A stretch of DNA of 64,000 nt from Lyngbya sp. PCC 8106 (GTDB lineage Bacteria; Cyanobacteriota; Cyanobacteriia; Cyanobacteriales; Microcoleaceae), in the NCBI RefSeq assembly GCF_000169095.1, contig NZ_AAVU01000020.1:58993-122992 (forward strand), written 5' to 3'. The notes beneath the pieces were generated by a model. That model worked only from the letters and a program-made list of their open reading frames with translations, was not told the DNA's origin and did not search any database. Shown piece by piece: positions 42,391 to 51,910 of this stretch (positions are counted from its first letter, which is position 1; each line of letters starts with the position of its first letter). The position numbers and the translations under genes were made by a program.

Positions 42391-45213
42391 TTAAGGCTGA
42401 CATTGAATTAAATATTGTCGCTGACGCTGAACTCCCGTTTGAGTCGGGTCATAACCCACTAAAATAACCTCTCCTTTTTCATTTCGTATCCATCCTCTAG
42501 CGGGAACAATATCTAAACTCGAAACGGGTTGATTGAGGTTGGGGGAAATATTTCGCGGCACTCGATTTTTCTGAGAGGATGAATGATTACGGCGAGACTC
42601 ATATTCTGGGGGTAATTCTATTAAGAAAACAAAAGGTTCTTCACTGCGTAGAATCTCTTGAGGACTCGGAGGTAATCCCCCTCGACCTGTAATCACAAAT
42701 TCACTCTCAGCACCTTGTCTACAGGGATCTTGAGCAATTAACGCTGCTGGATCAACAACAGTTTGAGGTAAATCTATTAACCCTTGAGCAGGGTCAATTT
42801 CATTATTAAGTTCAACCGTTCCGCTAAATTCTGCACCCAGTTCAGAGGTTGCCGTAATATCACTCGCACCCGTTTGTTGAGTACGGAATTGGGTTCCAAA
42901 AACGGCATCGGCATTAATAATAACTTGACCGCCTAACCCCGCTTGAGCGTTCGCAGAAATATCGCTATTTTCAATCGCAACTAACTGATTACTATTAATC
43001 GTAATATTTCCACCCGTACCCGTTTCTAAGGAATTTGTAGTGATTTGACTGCCCCGACGCAGTTGAATATCGGGCGCATTAATTGTAACATTTCCTTGAG
43101 TTCCCTGACGGGTTTCTGCTCGCAGACTGCCGTTATTCAGACGAATTGAATTCGCTTCAACGGTTAAATTACCCGCCTCTCCCGTTCCCGTCGCACTCAC
43201 ATTCACTTCTCCTTGATTAGCAACGGTTAAATTGGGCGTAAAAATGCTTAAATTACCCGCATCTCCCGTTCCTTCTGCTAAGGTAAATAAGCGACTATTT
43301 TCTACAGTTGAACCAATGGTATCTGTACCCGTAATTTCTACAGATTCACCAGCATTAACCGTTAACGTTCCACCCGAACCCCGCTCATTATTAATAGCAC
43401 CGTCTTCGACAAGAGAACCCGCCCCAATTTGCCCTCCATCTCGAATAATTAACCGATTAATATTTAAGTTAACATTACTTCCGCCGCCCGTCCCAAAATT
43501 ATCCGCAGAGATTCTCGCCCCATTTTCAACAATTAATTCTGGGGTATTGATAATTAATTCTCCAGCATCCGCAGTGGTAATAATTAAATTACCTAATTCA
43601 TCTTCAAATGCAGGCTCGGCCGAAATAAAAATCCCACTTCTTTGGTCTTCCTGGGGTTCTGAAACTGATGCAGTTCCACTTATAATTACCGCATTATTAG
43701 CATTTATTGTTAAAATTCCAGCAAGTCCGGTATTGCGAGCAATTGTACCAATTTGTGCGCCTTCACTGACAATTAATTGATCGGTATTAATCGTTAAATT
43801 GCCTCCATTTCCAGTACCTCTCTCACCCACCTGAGCATATAAACCACTCGCAAACCGACCATCTACCGTAGAACCAACAACCTCTACTCCTGAAGCATTT
43901 ACAAATAAATCACCCGCATTACCAAAACCAAAAGTATCCGTTGAAATTTGCGCCCCATTCCTAACAGTTAAACGATTTGTTTCGAGATTAATATTACCTC
44001 CATTTCCCGTTGCTCCCGCTTCCACTCTCGCAAACAAACCACTGGGGCTTTCTCTATCAGGCGCTTCTCCTATCAAATCAATTGATTCGGTTGCGGCGAT
44101 CGCTAAGTTTCCTGCTTGACCAAACCCCAAGGTTGTCAGGGAAATTTGCGCCCCGTTTGTGAGCGTTAACTGTCTTGTTTCAATGGTAATTGTTCCACCC
44201 CGACCCGTTGCATTTTGACCGACTTCAGCAAATAAGCCACTCTGTTGTTCAATCGTTATAGAATCAGAAGCAACGATGAAAATATCTCCACCCATTCCCG
44301 AACCCAAAGTAGAGGAAATCATTGCAGAATCACCTGTTAAATTCACTTGTCTACCTTGAATTTGAATCTCTCCGCCTCGCTCTCCACTGGTATTTATTTC
44401 AGCTAAATCAGACAAACCAATATCTTGAAAATTCTCAACTCTATTGTAATTTATAGCAAATCCTTCCGACTCATAATTAATACCAACAAAGCTATTTCCG
44501 GCTACACTTCCTAACTCAATTTTTCCTGATGGAGCCGTTAAAATTCCACCTTCCAAGCGTACATTTCCGCCCACCAAAGCTAAGGTTTGTTCGGATGGAA
44601 CTTGTAAACCTCTGGTCGTAATCTGTTGACCCATATCGTCGCTTGTAATGAAAGTGGAGCGAGAACGATTGACAATTGAGCCGGGATTTTCTCTAAACCT
44701 TAAGCCAACAGGAATGTTAATAATTAATAGCGGTGGAGCGTTGGGGTTTGTTGTTCTAAATTCTGTTCCATTAGCAAAAACAACACTGTCAGCACTGGTG
44801 GCAAAAAACGAACCGCCAATATTAAGGGAAGCATTTTCACCAAAAATAATTCCATTGGGGTTAATCAGAAATAAATTCGCAACGCCGTTAGCTTTGAGAA
44901 CCCCATTAATCTCAGAAATAGAACTTCCAGTAACGCGAGAGAAAATATTCTGAATATCAACAGCATTATTAAAAAAAGCCGTTTCACCCGTTGGTACAGA
45001 GAACCGTTCAAAACTATGAAATAGAGTGTTTCCCTTTCTCGTTCCCCCATCAATTTGTCGGATATTACCTTGAGGAGTGACAACGGAGTTTTGAGGTAGA
45101 GTGTTGTCGGGAATAATTTGTGCAGAAACAGGAATAGAAGCTAGTGAAACCGTCAGTAAACTCGCTTTAAATAGCTCTAAGTAGAATCCCCTAATCAAGT
45201 TTTGAAACATCAT
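42391..45213 (-). CDS. two-partner-secretion exoprotein (filamentous haemagglutinin-type TpsA)
   Basis: The 940-residue protein has a signal peptide (ASLLTVSLASIPVSAQ), a haemagglutination-activity/TPS domain at about residues 35-170 (NSVVTPQGNIRQIDGGTRKG, LFHSFERFSVPTGETAFFNN, LFLINPNGIIFGENASLNIG), then a repetitive beta-helix (LTVRNGAQIS, GNGGNINLET) to residue ~800, and a Gln/Arg-rich tail. It should be exported through a TpsB barrel, but the only one in the window is damaged. Adhesion or biofilm is likely. It is transcribed separately. Confidence 0.88.
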   Translation of the reverse strand: MMFQNLIRGFYLELFKASLLTVSLASIPVSAQIIPDNTLPQNSVVTPQGNIRQIDGGTRKGNTLFHSFERFSVPTGETAFFNNAVDIQNIFSRVTGSSISEINGVLKANGVANLFLINPNGIIFGENASLNIGGSFFATSADSVVFANGTEFRTTNPNAPPLLIINIPVGLRFRENPGSIVNRSRSTFITSDDMGQQITTRGLQVPSEQTLALVGGNVRLEGGILTAPSGKIELGSVAGNSFVGINYESEGFAINYNRVENFQDIGLSDLAEINTSGERGGEIQIQGRQVNLTGDSAMISSTLGSGMGGDIFIVASDSITIEQQSGLFAEVGQNATGRGGTITIETRQLTLTNGAQISLTTLGFGQAGNLAIAATESIDLIGEAPDRESPSGLFARVEAGATGNGGNINLETNRLTVRNGAQISTDTFGFGNAGDLFVNASGVEVVGSTVDGRFASGLYAQVGERGTGNGGNLTINTDQLIVSEGAQIGTIARNTGLAGILTINANNAVIISGTASVSEPQEDQRSGIFISAEPAFEDELGNLIITTADAGELIINTPELIVENGARISADNFGTGGGSNVNLNINRLIIRDGGQIGAGSLVEDGAINNERGSGGTLTVNAGESVEITGTDTIGSTVENSRLFTLAEGTGDAGNLSIFTPNLTVANQGEVNVSATGTGEAGNLTVEANSIRLNNGSLRAETRQGTQGNVTINAPDIQLRRGSQITTNSLETGTGGNITINSNQLVAIENSDISANAQAGLGGQVIINADAVFGTQFRTQQTGASDITATSELGAEFSGTVELNNEIDPAQGLIDLPQTVVDPAALIAQDPCRQGAESEFVITGRGGLPPSPQEILRSEEPFVFLIELPPEYESRRNHSSSQKNRVPRNISPNLNQPVSSLDIVPARGWIRNEKGEVILVGYDPTQTGVQRQRQYLIQCQP

Positions 45214-45270
45214 CTCATAGAAAGAATGAACATTGACTATAAAAAAATCTCACTTGAAGATCAATCTAAT

Positions 45271-48200
45271 TTAATCTTCAGAATTAACAAAGCTTTCACC
45301 GTTAGAACGTACTTCATCGAGGGTCAATTCTCCTAAAATTACTTGGATTGCATCGTTCTCCTTCAAAGCAAAGCTAAGTAAATCCTCCTCGATAATACTT
45401 TCTAAAGAGTTGGTTGCTAGATTAATCTTATCAGATTGCTCTAAGGCGTTATCAGTAAATATATTATCGAATTCTTCTAAGTCCGGAAACTCATTGGTAA
45501 ACAAAAACAGTTTTTGTTCTTCTAGGACAGTTTCAGTTCCAGTTTCTAGAAATTCATAAACGATAACTGAGTCATCAATTTCAGTGTCATCGGGTAGTTC
45601 TAATTCAGTGATGATATCATCTCGTTCAATTAATTTGCTGACCCTCAAATCTACAACTGGGGTAATTTCTGTTTCTACCTCTACTCCTGTAAAGATAGGC
45701 TCTCCTTCGTCGTTAAAACTCAGAGTAGTACCAACTTCCTCCAGTTCTGTCTCACTATTAAAATTAATTCTTGGAGTAGAATCGTACTCATCAGCAGCAA
45801 GCTGAATACCACTGTCATTATTATAAGTAACAAAGTCTTGAATTGCTTCTGGGAATAAACTTCTGGTATTACTATCATCTTGATCGTCAATAGTTTGATA
45901 GTTATATCCATTATTAGTGAGCAAGAATGTGGTCAATACAGTTGTTTCATCATCTCTTTGAGAATACGCTTTTTCTTCATGTGGCGGAAGTTCTGCTTCT
46001 TCTAACATAATAAATTCTAACGAATTATTTGCATCACGATATAACTCTTCTCTCTTGTTTTCTACATCGTCTTTACTTATAATATTCTCGTCATCAAATA
46101 AAAATCGAAGAGTAAAACTAGACTTTTCCTCAGTATGGAATAGTAAGTTTTGCTTAATAATATATTCTAGAGAGTTAGTTGCTTGGTTAAAATTAATAGG
46201 TCGATTTGGTAGAGGTTCTCCATTGGGGAAGTCTGTGGACAAAACGAGTTCTTCTACAATATTATCAGTTCCGCTTTCAAGAAATTCATAAACGATAATT
46301 TCTTCCTTAAAAGAGTCCTCAAGTTTAACAATAGGATTTGCTTGAGCATCAGTTAGCTCAAGTTCGGTAATTATATCATTTTTTTCAACTAATCTAACTC
46401 TCAAATCTAAATCTACTGGAGTAATATCTTCGATGTCTATATTCAGTCCGGTAAAAATAGGCGATCCCTCCTCATCAAAACTAAGAGTAGCATATTCGTC
46501 TATGATGTTACCATCACGATCAAAATTTCGGATTTGTGTCTCTCCATCAAAATTAATTTGACCCCGATCATCAGAATAATCAAAACTACGACTCCCAAGC
46601 GTTATAACTGTGCTAAGACCACCATCTTCCATCGTCTCGTAAGCGATAAAGTTTTGAATTGCTTCTGAGAAGAAACCTATTGTATCACTATCATCTTGAT
46701 CGTTAATAATTTGATCGTTATTTCCGACATTAGTGAGAAAGAATGTTCTATATACTTGTGTCTGATCCTCACCTCTATGAGAGTAACCATTTCGGTGTCT
46801 GGTCTGTTCTTGTGGTTCTACATTAATCGTAACAGTAGCAACATCGGAGTCATCTTTCCCATCGTTAACAACGTAGGTGAAAGTGTGTTCTCCCCAGAAC
46901 TCGGGATAGGGTTTTTCATAACTAAAGGAACCATCGGGATTAAGGTTCACAAAACCCGTATTGATAGATTGATTAACTAATCTTGCTGTTAAAATATCTC
47001 CATCGGAATCCGTATCATTATTGAGAACACCGGAAACCGCATCAACGAAAATTGAAGAATCAAAAAAAGGTCTGGGGTAGTCGTCATTATCAGCAATTGG
47101 TGGTGTATTTATTGGTGGTTCTGGGTCTGGTGTCGGAGTTGGGGTAATTACAACAGGTGTTGGAGTTGGGGTAATTACAACAGGTGTGGGAGTTGGGGTA
47201 ATTACAACAGGTGTCGGAGTTGGGGTAATTACAACAGGTGTTGGAGTTGGGGTAATTACAACAGGTGTTGGAGTTGGGGTAATTACAACAGGTGTTGGAG
47301 TTGGGGTAATTACAACAGGTGTTGGAGTTGGGGTAATTACAACAGGTGTTGGAGTTGGGGTAATTACAACAGGTGTTGGAGTAATTACAACAGGTGTTGG
47401 TGTTGGAGTAATTGGGTCTGGCGTTGGTGTTGGGGTAACGGGATCGGGTGTGGGAGTTGGGGTAACTGGGTCGGGTGTTGGAGTTGGAGTAATTACAACA
47501 GGTGTTGGAGTTGGGGTAACTGGGTCGGGTGTTGGAGTTGGAGTAATTACAACAGGTGTTGGAGTTGGGGTAATTACAACAGGTGTGGGAGTTGGGGTAA
47601 CTGGGTCGGGTGTGGGAGTTGGGGTAATTACAACAGGTGTTGGAGTTGGAGTAATTACAACAGGTGTTGGTGTTGGAGTAATTACAACAGGTGTTGGAGT
47701 TGGGGTAACTGGGTCGGGTGTGGGAGTTGGGGTAATTACAACAGGTGTTGGAGTTGGGGTAATTGGGTCTGGCGTTGGTGTTGGAGTAATTACAACAGGT
47801 GTTGGTGTTGGAGTAATTACAACAGGTGTCGGAGTTGGGGTAACTATAGGGTCGGGTGAGAGAACAGCTTCAGGAAACTGTGGTTCTTCCGTTTGACGAG
47901 GAATTGCTTCTTCAGTTAGAGGAGGTTCTACTACATTTGAACCCGTGATAAATTGATTAACAGTTGCATTTTGAACAAAAGCAATTAAATCGCCACTTTG
48001 ACTGGAAATTGCAACTCCCAACCCCAATTCATTTAGGACAGTTTCAGTATAAATAACTTGATTATTACCAACAGAAATTTGATCTTCTAAAACATTAAAG
48101 TCCGTAATTAGGGCAAAATCATTATTTCCCGAACCGATATAATACAACCGAGATTGATCGCCGAGAACAAATATATCCGGTTCTGAACCGCCAGTTAAAG

Positions 48201-48666
48201 TATCTATTTCATCTATTCCTGGGTTGATAGCATCGACATCAATTCCCCACAAAATATCATTACCGCGATCGCCAAATACTTGATCATTTCCTGTACCGCC
48301 AATTACTGTATCGTTGGCTTTTCCACCATATCTTTGATCGTTACCTGCACCCCCTCGAAGTAAATCATCTCCCAGATTACCAAAGAGTTGATCTTCTCCT
48401 TCACCATCCTCGATTATGTCAGCTTCTTTTCCCCCAAACAACCAATCATCTCCACTATCTCCGATTAAAAGATCGAGATTTTGATTACCAAATAAAGTAT
48501 CATTACCTTCATTACCATTTATAGTGTCATTACCCCGAAACCCAAATAGAGAATCACCTCCACCCAAACCCGAGATAATGTCATCCCCCGTTAGTGCAAA
48601 AATGACATCAGCTTCACCCGTTCCCAGTAGATTATCATTACCTGGTGTCCCGTTAATCTCTATCAT
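45271..48666 (-). CDS. RTX-type giant protein with Pro/Thr tract, Ig-like domain and a duplicated novel module
   Basis: The 1131-residue protein (GGGGAG ribosome site) starts with RTX nonapeptide repeats (GLGGGDSLFGFRGNDTINGN, NDTLFGN) over residues 1-160, which bind calcium and mark secretion by a type I system. Residues about 265-520 are a nonapeptide tract (TPTPVVITP, TPTPDPVTP). A cadherin/Big_17-like domain follows (VSGVLNNDTDSDGDIL, TFTYVVNDGKDDSDVATVTI). The last 500 residues are two copies of a ~200-residue module (FLLTN, DDQDDS, EAIQ.F, ITPV.DLRV, DDIITELEL, VYEFLE.GT) that I do not recognise. There is no N-terminal signal peptide, consistent with RTX export. Confidence 0.8.
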   Translation of the reverse strand: MIEINGTPGNDNLLGTGEADVIFALTGDDIISGLGGGDSLFGFRGNDTINGNEGNDTLFGNQNLDLLIGDSGDDWLFGGKEADIIEDGEGEDQLFGNLGDDLLRGGAGNDQRYGGKANDTVIGGTGNDQVFGDRGNDILWGIDVDAINPGIDEIDTLTGGSEPDIFVLGDQSRLYYIGSGNNDFALITDFNVLEDQISVGNNQVIYTETVLNELGLGVAISSQSGDLIAFVQNATVNQFITGSNVVEPPLTEEAIPRQTEEPQFPEAVLSPDPIVTPTPTPVVITPTPTPVVITPTPTPDPITPTPTPVVITPTPTPDPVTPTPTPVVITPTPTPVVITPTPTPVVITPTPTPDPVTPTPTPVVITPTPTPVVITPTPTPDPVTPTPTPVVITPTPTPDPVTPTPTPDPVTPTPTPDPITPTPTPVVITPTPVVITPTPTPVVITPTPTPVVITPTPTPVVITPTPTPVVITPTPTPVVITPTPTPVVITPTPTPVVITPTPTPVVITPTPTPDPEPPINTPPIADNDDYPRPFFDSSIFVDAVSGVLNNDTDSDGDILTARLVNQSINTGFVNLNPDGSFSYEKPYPEFWGEHTFTYVVNDGKDDSDVATVTINVEPQEQTRHRNGYSHRGEDQTQVYRTFFLTNVGNNDQIINDQDDSDTIGFFSEAIQNFIAYETMEDGGLSTVITLGSRSFDYSDDRGQINFDGETQIRNFDRDGNIIDEYATLSFDEEGSPIFTGLNIDIEDITPVDLDLRVRLVEKNDIITELELTDAQANPIVKLEDSFKEEIIVYEFLESGTDNIVEELVLSTDFPNGEPLPNRPINFNQATNSLEYIIKQNLLFHTEEKSSFTLRFLFDDENIISKDDVENKREELYRDANNSLEFIMLEEAELPPHEEKAYSQRDDETTVLTTFLLTNNGYNYQTIDDQDDSNTRSLFPEAIQDFVTYNNDSGIQLAADEYDSTPRINFNSETELEEVGTTLSFNDEGEPIFTGVEVETEITPVVDLRVSKLIERDDIITELELPDDTEIDDSVIVYEFLETGTETVLEEQKLFLFTNEFPDLEEFDNIFTDNALEQSDKINLATNSLESIIEEDLLSFALKENDAIQVILGELTLDEVRSNGESFVNSED
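47110..47850. repeat. 27-bp minisatellite encoding TPTPVVITP / TPTPDPVTP
   Basis: About 27 units of a 27-bp repeat encode the Pro/Thr nonapeptides. Because 27 is a multiple of three, copy number can change without breaking the frame. The long ORF on the opposite strand here is a shadow of the repeat. Confidence 0.9.
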
Positions 48667-49425
48667 TTAGTCATAACTCCCCAGTAGTTGAAATAACGAT
48701 AAACTTTGAATAGCTTTCTCCTTGGCTATTCGGAGTAGCTATTAGAATAATGAGTTCAAGATTTTTGAGTAAATTGCCAATTAATTTTGAGCGGAAAACT
48801 TATAAAATGTCATCTGTTTAATGCCCCTATAGGATACTAATCTGTTATCAAGAAGTCAACAAAAGTTACAGAAAATTTACAGTCTTAATAAATATTAATT
48901 AAAACAACGGGTGTTCTGTCAAGTTGACTTATGGAGACTCAGTTTTCAACGAAATTAACTGTTTCCGAATCAAGATTTGTCCCAACTGCATTGAAGTCAT
49001 CCCTCCATGAAATTAGCTATCGGTGTGTGAACCTTGTCAACTGCGTTCTATATCGTTTTCTGAACTTGCTCGACTTTTTTTCGGAAATTCGAGATTTTTT
49101 TTGAATAGAGGTTGACTTGCGGTCGAACTGGAGTTTAAACTCTATATAGGTTCTCAAGACTTCCAGTGCATCCAGATGCAAGAATTAAAGATTTCTACAA
49201 CCTTTATTTTGACGGTCAATATAGATGTACTAAGCTCCTATTAGCAATTACAAATGTAGTTTGTTATATATTAATAAAATTGCGATCAAAATAATATTGT
49301 TAGAACTGAATAACTAAAAAAAATACTAAGCTATTATGGTTAGCATGGCTCGGTAAAAACACACAAATACTTTTCTTCGGTAATGTATGAAAATTTAGCG
49401 TTAAAGATTTGTTTTTATTAGATTT
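48667..49425. other. non-coding stretch
   Basis: About 760 bp of AT-rich sequence with no convincing gene or strong hairpin; it holds the promoter of the RTX-type gene on its left edge. Confidence 0.5.
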
Positions 49426-50637
49426 TTATTGCATCATTTGCCAACACTCAGAAGCTATTGCCCAATCTTCTTCGGTGTGAATTACAAATACTCTGACTTG
49501 AGAATCTTCTGTCGCAATATCGGTATCAATGGGAGATTTTGCATCTTTTTCGACATCAATTTTAAAGCCCAAAAATTCAAATCCTGCACAGGCTGCTTCT
49601 CGCACGGGGGCAGAATGTTCTCCAATTCCGGCTGAAAACACGAGTGCATCTAAATGGGTCAGATTTCCTAACATTGAACCAATAGATCTTTTTAGATAAT
49701 GAATAAACATCTCAAAAGCCAGATTTGCTTGTTCATCTCCTTTTTTTATCTGTTCTAGTACATAACGCATATCGCCCGACTTTCCAGTAATTCCTTTTAT
49801 ACCTGATTTTTTATTTAATAATTGATCTAATTGCTCGGCATTAAACCCCTGATTTCGCATCAAATAAATTAAAATTGCTGGATCAATTGAACCGCTACGA
49901 GTTCCCATCATTAATCCTTCTAACGGAGTAAATCCCATTGTGGTATCTACACTGATTCCATCTCGAATCGCTGCTAAAGAACAACCATTGCCTAAATGAC
50001 AAGTAATAAGCTGTAGTGACTCTAAGGGTTTATCTAACAACTGTGCAGCCCGTTGAGCGCAATATTTATGACTGGTTCCATGAAATCCATAGCGACGAAT
50101 TCCTTGTTCAAACCATTCATAGGGAATGGGATAAACGGCAGAAGATTGGGGCATTTTACGATGAAAAGCTGTGTCAAACACTGCCACTTGGGGAACATCT
50201 GCTAACACCTGTTCAATCGCTTCTATTCCTTCTAAATGAGCCGGATTATGATTGGGCGCAAGGGTAATTAAACGCTCAATTTCGGCTTTAACTTCTGAAG
50301 TAATTCGGGTGGCTTCACAATAGTCTGAACCTCCATGTACAACCCGATGACCTACAACATCAATTTCCGACAATTGCTCAATAACTTGAGTTTCCCCTTG
50401 AGTCAAAGTTTCCAACATTTGAGAAATCCCTTCAACTCGTTTATTGGGGTCTAACGTGATTTCCTGTTTAGTATTATTCGCTTTGACTTTCAATGTGCCG
50501 AAATCATTCGATGCTGTCCAATCAATATTAGCTTCCCAGATCGGTTCAGGGTGTTGCTGAGGAAGTAGATTTCCCTCAATATTATATAAACTACTTTTTT
50601 GAGAACTAGAACCTGCATTGAGTACGAGGATTTTCAT
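49426..50637 (-). CDS. ackA: acetate kinase
   Basis: The 403-residue enzyme has the ASKHA-fold signatures LVLNAGSSSQKSSL, VAVFDTAFHRKMPQSS, ITCHLGNGCSLAAIRDG and EGLMMGTRSGSIDPAI. It converts acetyl phosphate and ADP to acetate and ATP. Phosphoketolase, which makes acetyl phosphate, lies in the same neighbourhood (51911). The start overlaps the stop of the small upstream gene (ATGA), so the pair is translated together. Confidence 0.95.
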   Translation of the reverse strand: MKILVLNAGSSSQKSSLYNIEGNLLPQQHPEPIWEANIDWTASNDFGTLKVKANNTKQEITLDPNKRVEGISQMLETLTQGETQVIEQLSEIDVVGHRVVHGGSDYCEATRITSEVKAEIERLITLAPNHNPAHLEGIEAIEQVLADVPQVAVFDTAFHRKMPQSSAVYPIPYEWFEQGIRRYGFHGTSHKYCAQRAAQLLDKPLESLQLITCHLGNGCSLAAIRDGISVDTTMGFTPLEGLMMGTRSGSIDPAILIYLMRNQGFNAEQLDQLLNKKSGIKGITGKSGDMRYVLEQIKKGDEQANLAFEMFIHYLKRSIGSMLGNLTHLDALVFSAGIGEHSAPVREAACAGFEFLGFKIDVEKDAKSPIDTDIATEDSQVRVFVIHTEEDWAIASECWQMMQ

Positions 50638-50960
50638 GGTTCTGTTGAATGATAGATCTTATAAATTTCATCGTCCAACTCTAGATCAACAACGACTCCT
50701 TTTGCGTGTAACAATCGATTGGCTGCTGATAAAGAATCACTTAAAGTTCCCATATAAGCGGCTTGTTCACTCAATTGCTGCAATTTTTCTCTCAGTTTTT
50801 CGAGTTTTCGTTCATCTTCGACCATTTCCATCGAACTCAAAACTCTGCCTTTCTCGATTTCATAATAATCTAAGAAATCTCTAAAATAGGTATGTAACTT
50901 AGCAACTAATAGAGAAGGAGAATAGCTATCAATATTAAGTTGGGGTTTACTATCTGCCAT
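50634..50960 (-). CDS. small coiled-coil protein coupled to ackA
   Basis: The 108-residue protein contains a long helix (MVEDERKLEKLREKLQQLSE, QAAYMGTLSDSLSAANRL) and a short beta end (VVVDLELDDEIYKIY). No signal peptide or membrane segment is seen. It is the first gene of a two-gene operon with acetate kinase and overlaps it by four bases, so a role in acetate metabolism or its control is possible. I do not recognise a named family. Confidence 0.65.
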   Translation of the reverse strand: MADSKPQLNIDSYSPSLLVAKLHTYFRDFLDYYEIEKGRVLSSMEMVEDERKLEKLREKLQQLSEQAAYMGTLSDSLSAANRLLHAKGVVVDLELDDEIYKIYHSTEP

Positions 50961-51111
50961 TGATTCGGACGTTCAATAAAAGGTTCGCGCCTAATACTAT
51001 AACAGACCTAATCGAGTAGGGGAAGCTAAGTTAGAAGTCGTGAGGTTGGAAAAAAACTATTTCTTGTTCCCGATTAACTGGTGAGTGATCACTGATTACT
51101 GTCAACTGATT

Positions 51112-51529
51112 TTAACCGCCTACGACAGAACGCAGATGAGGATCTAAGTGAGAACGATCCGCTAAACAGTGCATTAATGGCCCGTGTGTTGCCATTTCAA
51201 TGATGCTAACTCCCCCGACAGGTAGGGCTTCGGCGATCGCGAAAACGGCCAACATCAATTCCCAGTGCGCGACACAACATAATGCGAATGGTGGCTTTGT
51301 GAGCAACAACCAAAACATTCCCGGTGGAGTGCTGGGCTTCAATTTCCTGAATGACGATAGAAGATCGTCGAGACACATCAATTCCCTTTTCGCCGCCCGT
51401 GGGTGCATTCCAACCCGGATCAGTTAACCAGCGAACATAGTCATCGTGATATTTTTCGTTAACTGTTTCTGGACATTCACCTTCCCATTTACCATAGTAT
51501 AATTCTTTGAGTCCGTCTCGCAATTCCAT
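51112..51529 (-). pseudogene. histidine-phosphatase/phosphoglycerate-mutase-family remnant (frameshifted, 5'-truncated)
   Basis: The first frame (LKELYYGKWEGECPETVNEK, DVSRRSSIVIQEIEAQHSTG, VLVVAHKATIRIMLCRALGI) is the middle and C-terminal part of a phosphoglycerate-mutase-like phosphatase, including the second catalytic His. After GIDVGRFRDR the frame breaks, and the neighbouring frame gives GGVSIIEMATHGPLMHCLAD. The N-terminal RHGE motif is missing. It is therefore inactive. Confidence 0.75.
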
Positions 51530-51910
51530 CTTTAAATGGATGCTGAAATTGATCTAGACAACTGCGATAGACTAGACTACACGCTTAAAGATAGCAAGAT
51601 TTAGAGAATTAATTTTTAAAAAAGTATTAAATCGAGGTTAAACATTGATAATCTCTTGCTAAAACATAAAGAAAATCAGAAAACCTTGCGATTTGTTACA
51701 AATTGAACTTTAATTGACCCATATAAGGCGATCACAGTCCAAATACCAGTTGAATCAATCAACAACCTTAATGCTGGTGCTGTGGGATATCTAACTTTCA
51801 ACTGATGATCTACAAATAGCAATTTGAAACAATGATATTCTACGACGCCCAAGTTTCCTCGATCAGTAAAATCCATCTAAAAAATCAACAACTCAAGGAA
51901 TAAGGACATT

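Noticed and set aside
43232..43780. 182-residue plus-strand ORF within tpsA
   Set aside because: Antisense shadow of repetitive beta-helix codons; no start signal and no recognisable protein.
47186..47896. 236-residue Gly/Val ORF (GVGVGVITT) opposite the RTX-type gene
   Set aside because: It is the shadow of the 27-bp minisatellite, whose frame also stays open on the other strand.
51676..51876. 66-residue minus-strand ORF before phosphoketolase
   Set aside because: No recognisable motif, poor start context, and it lies in the probable promoter/leader of xfp.
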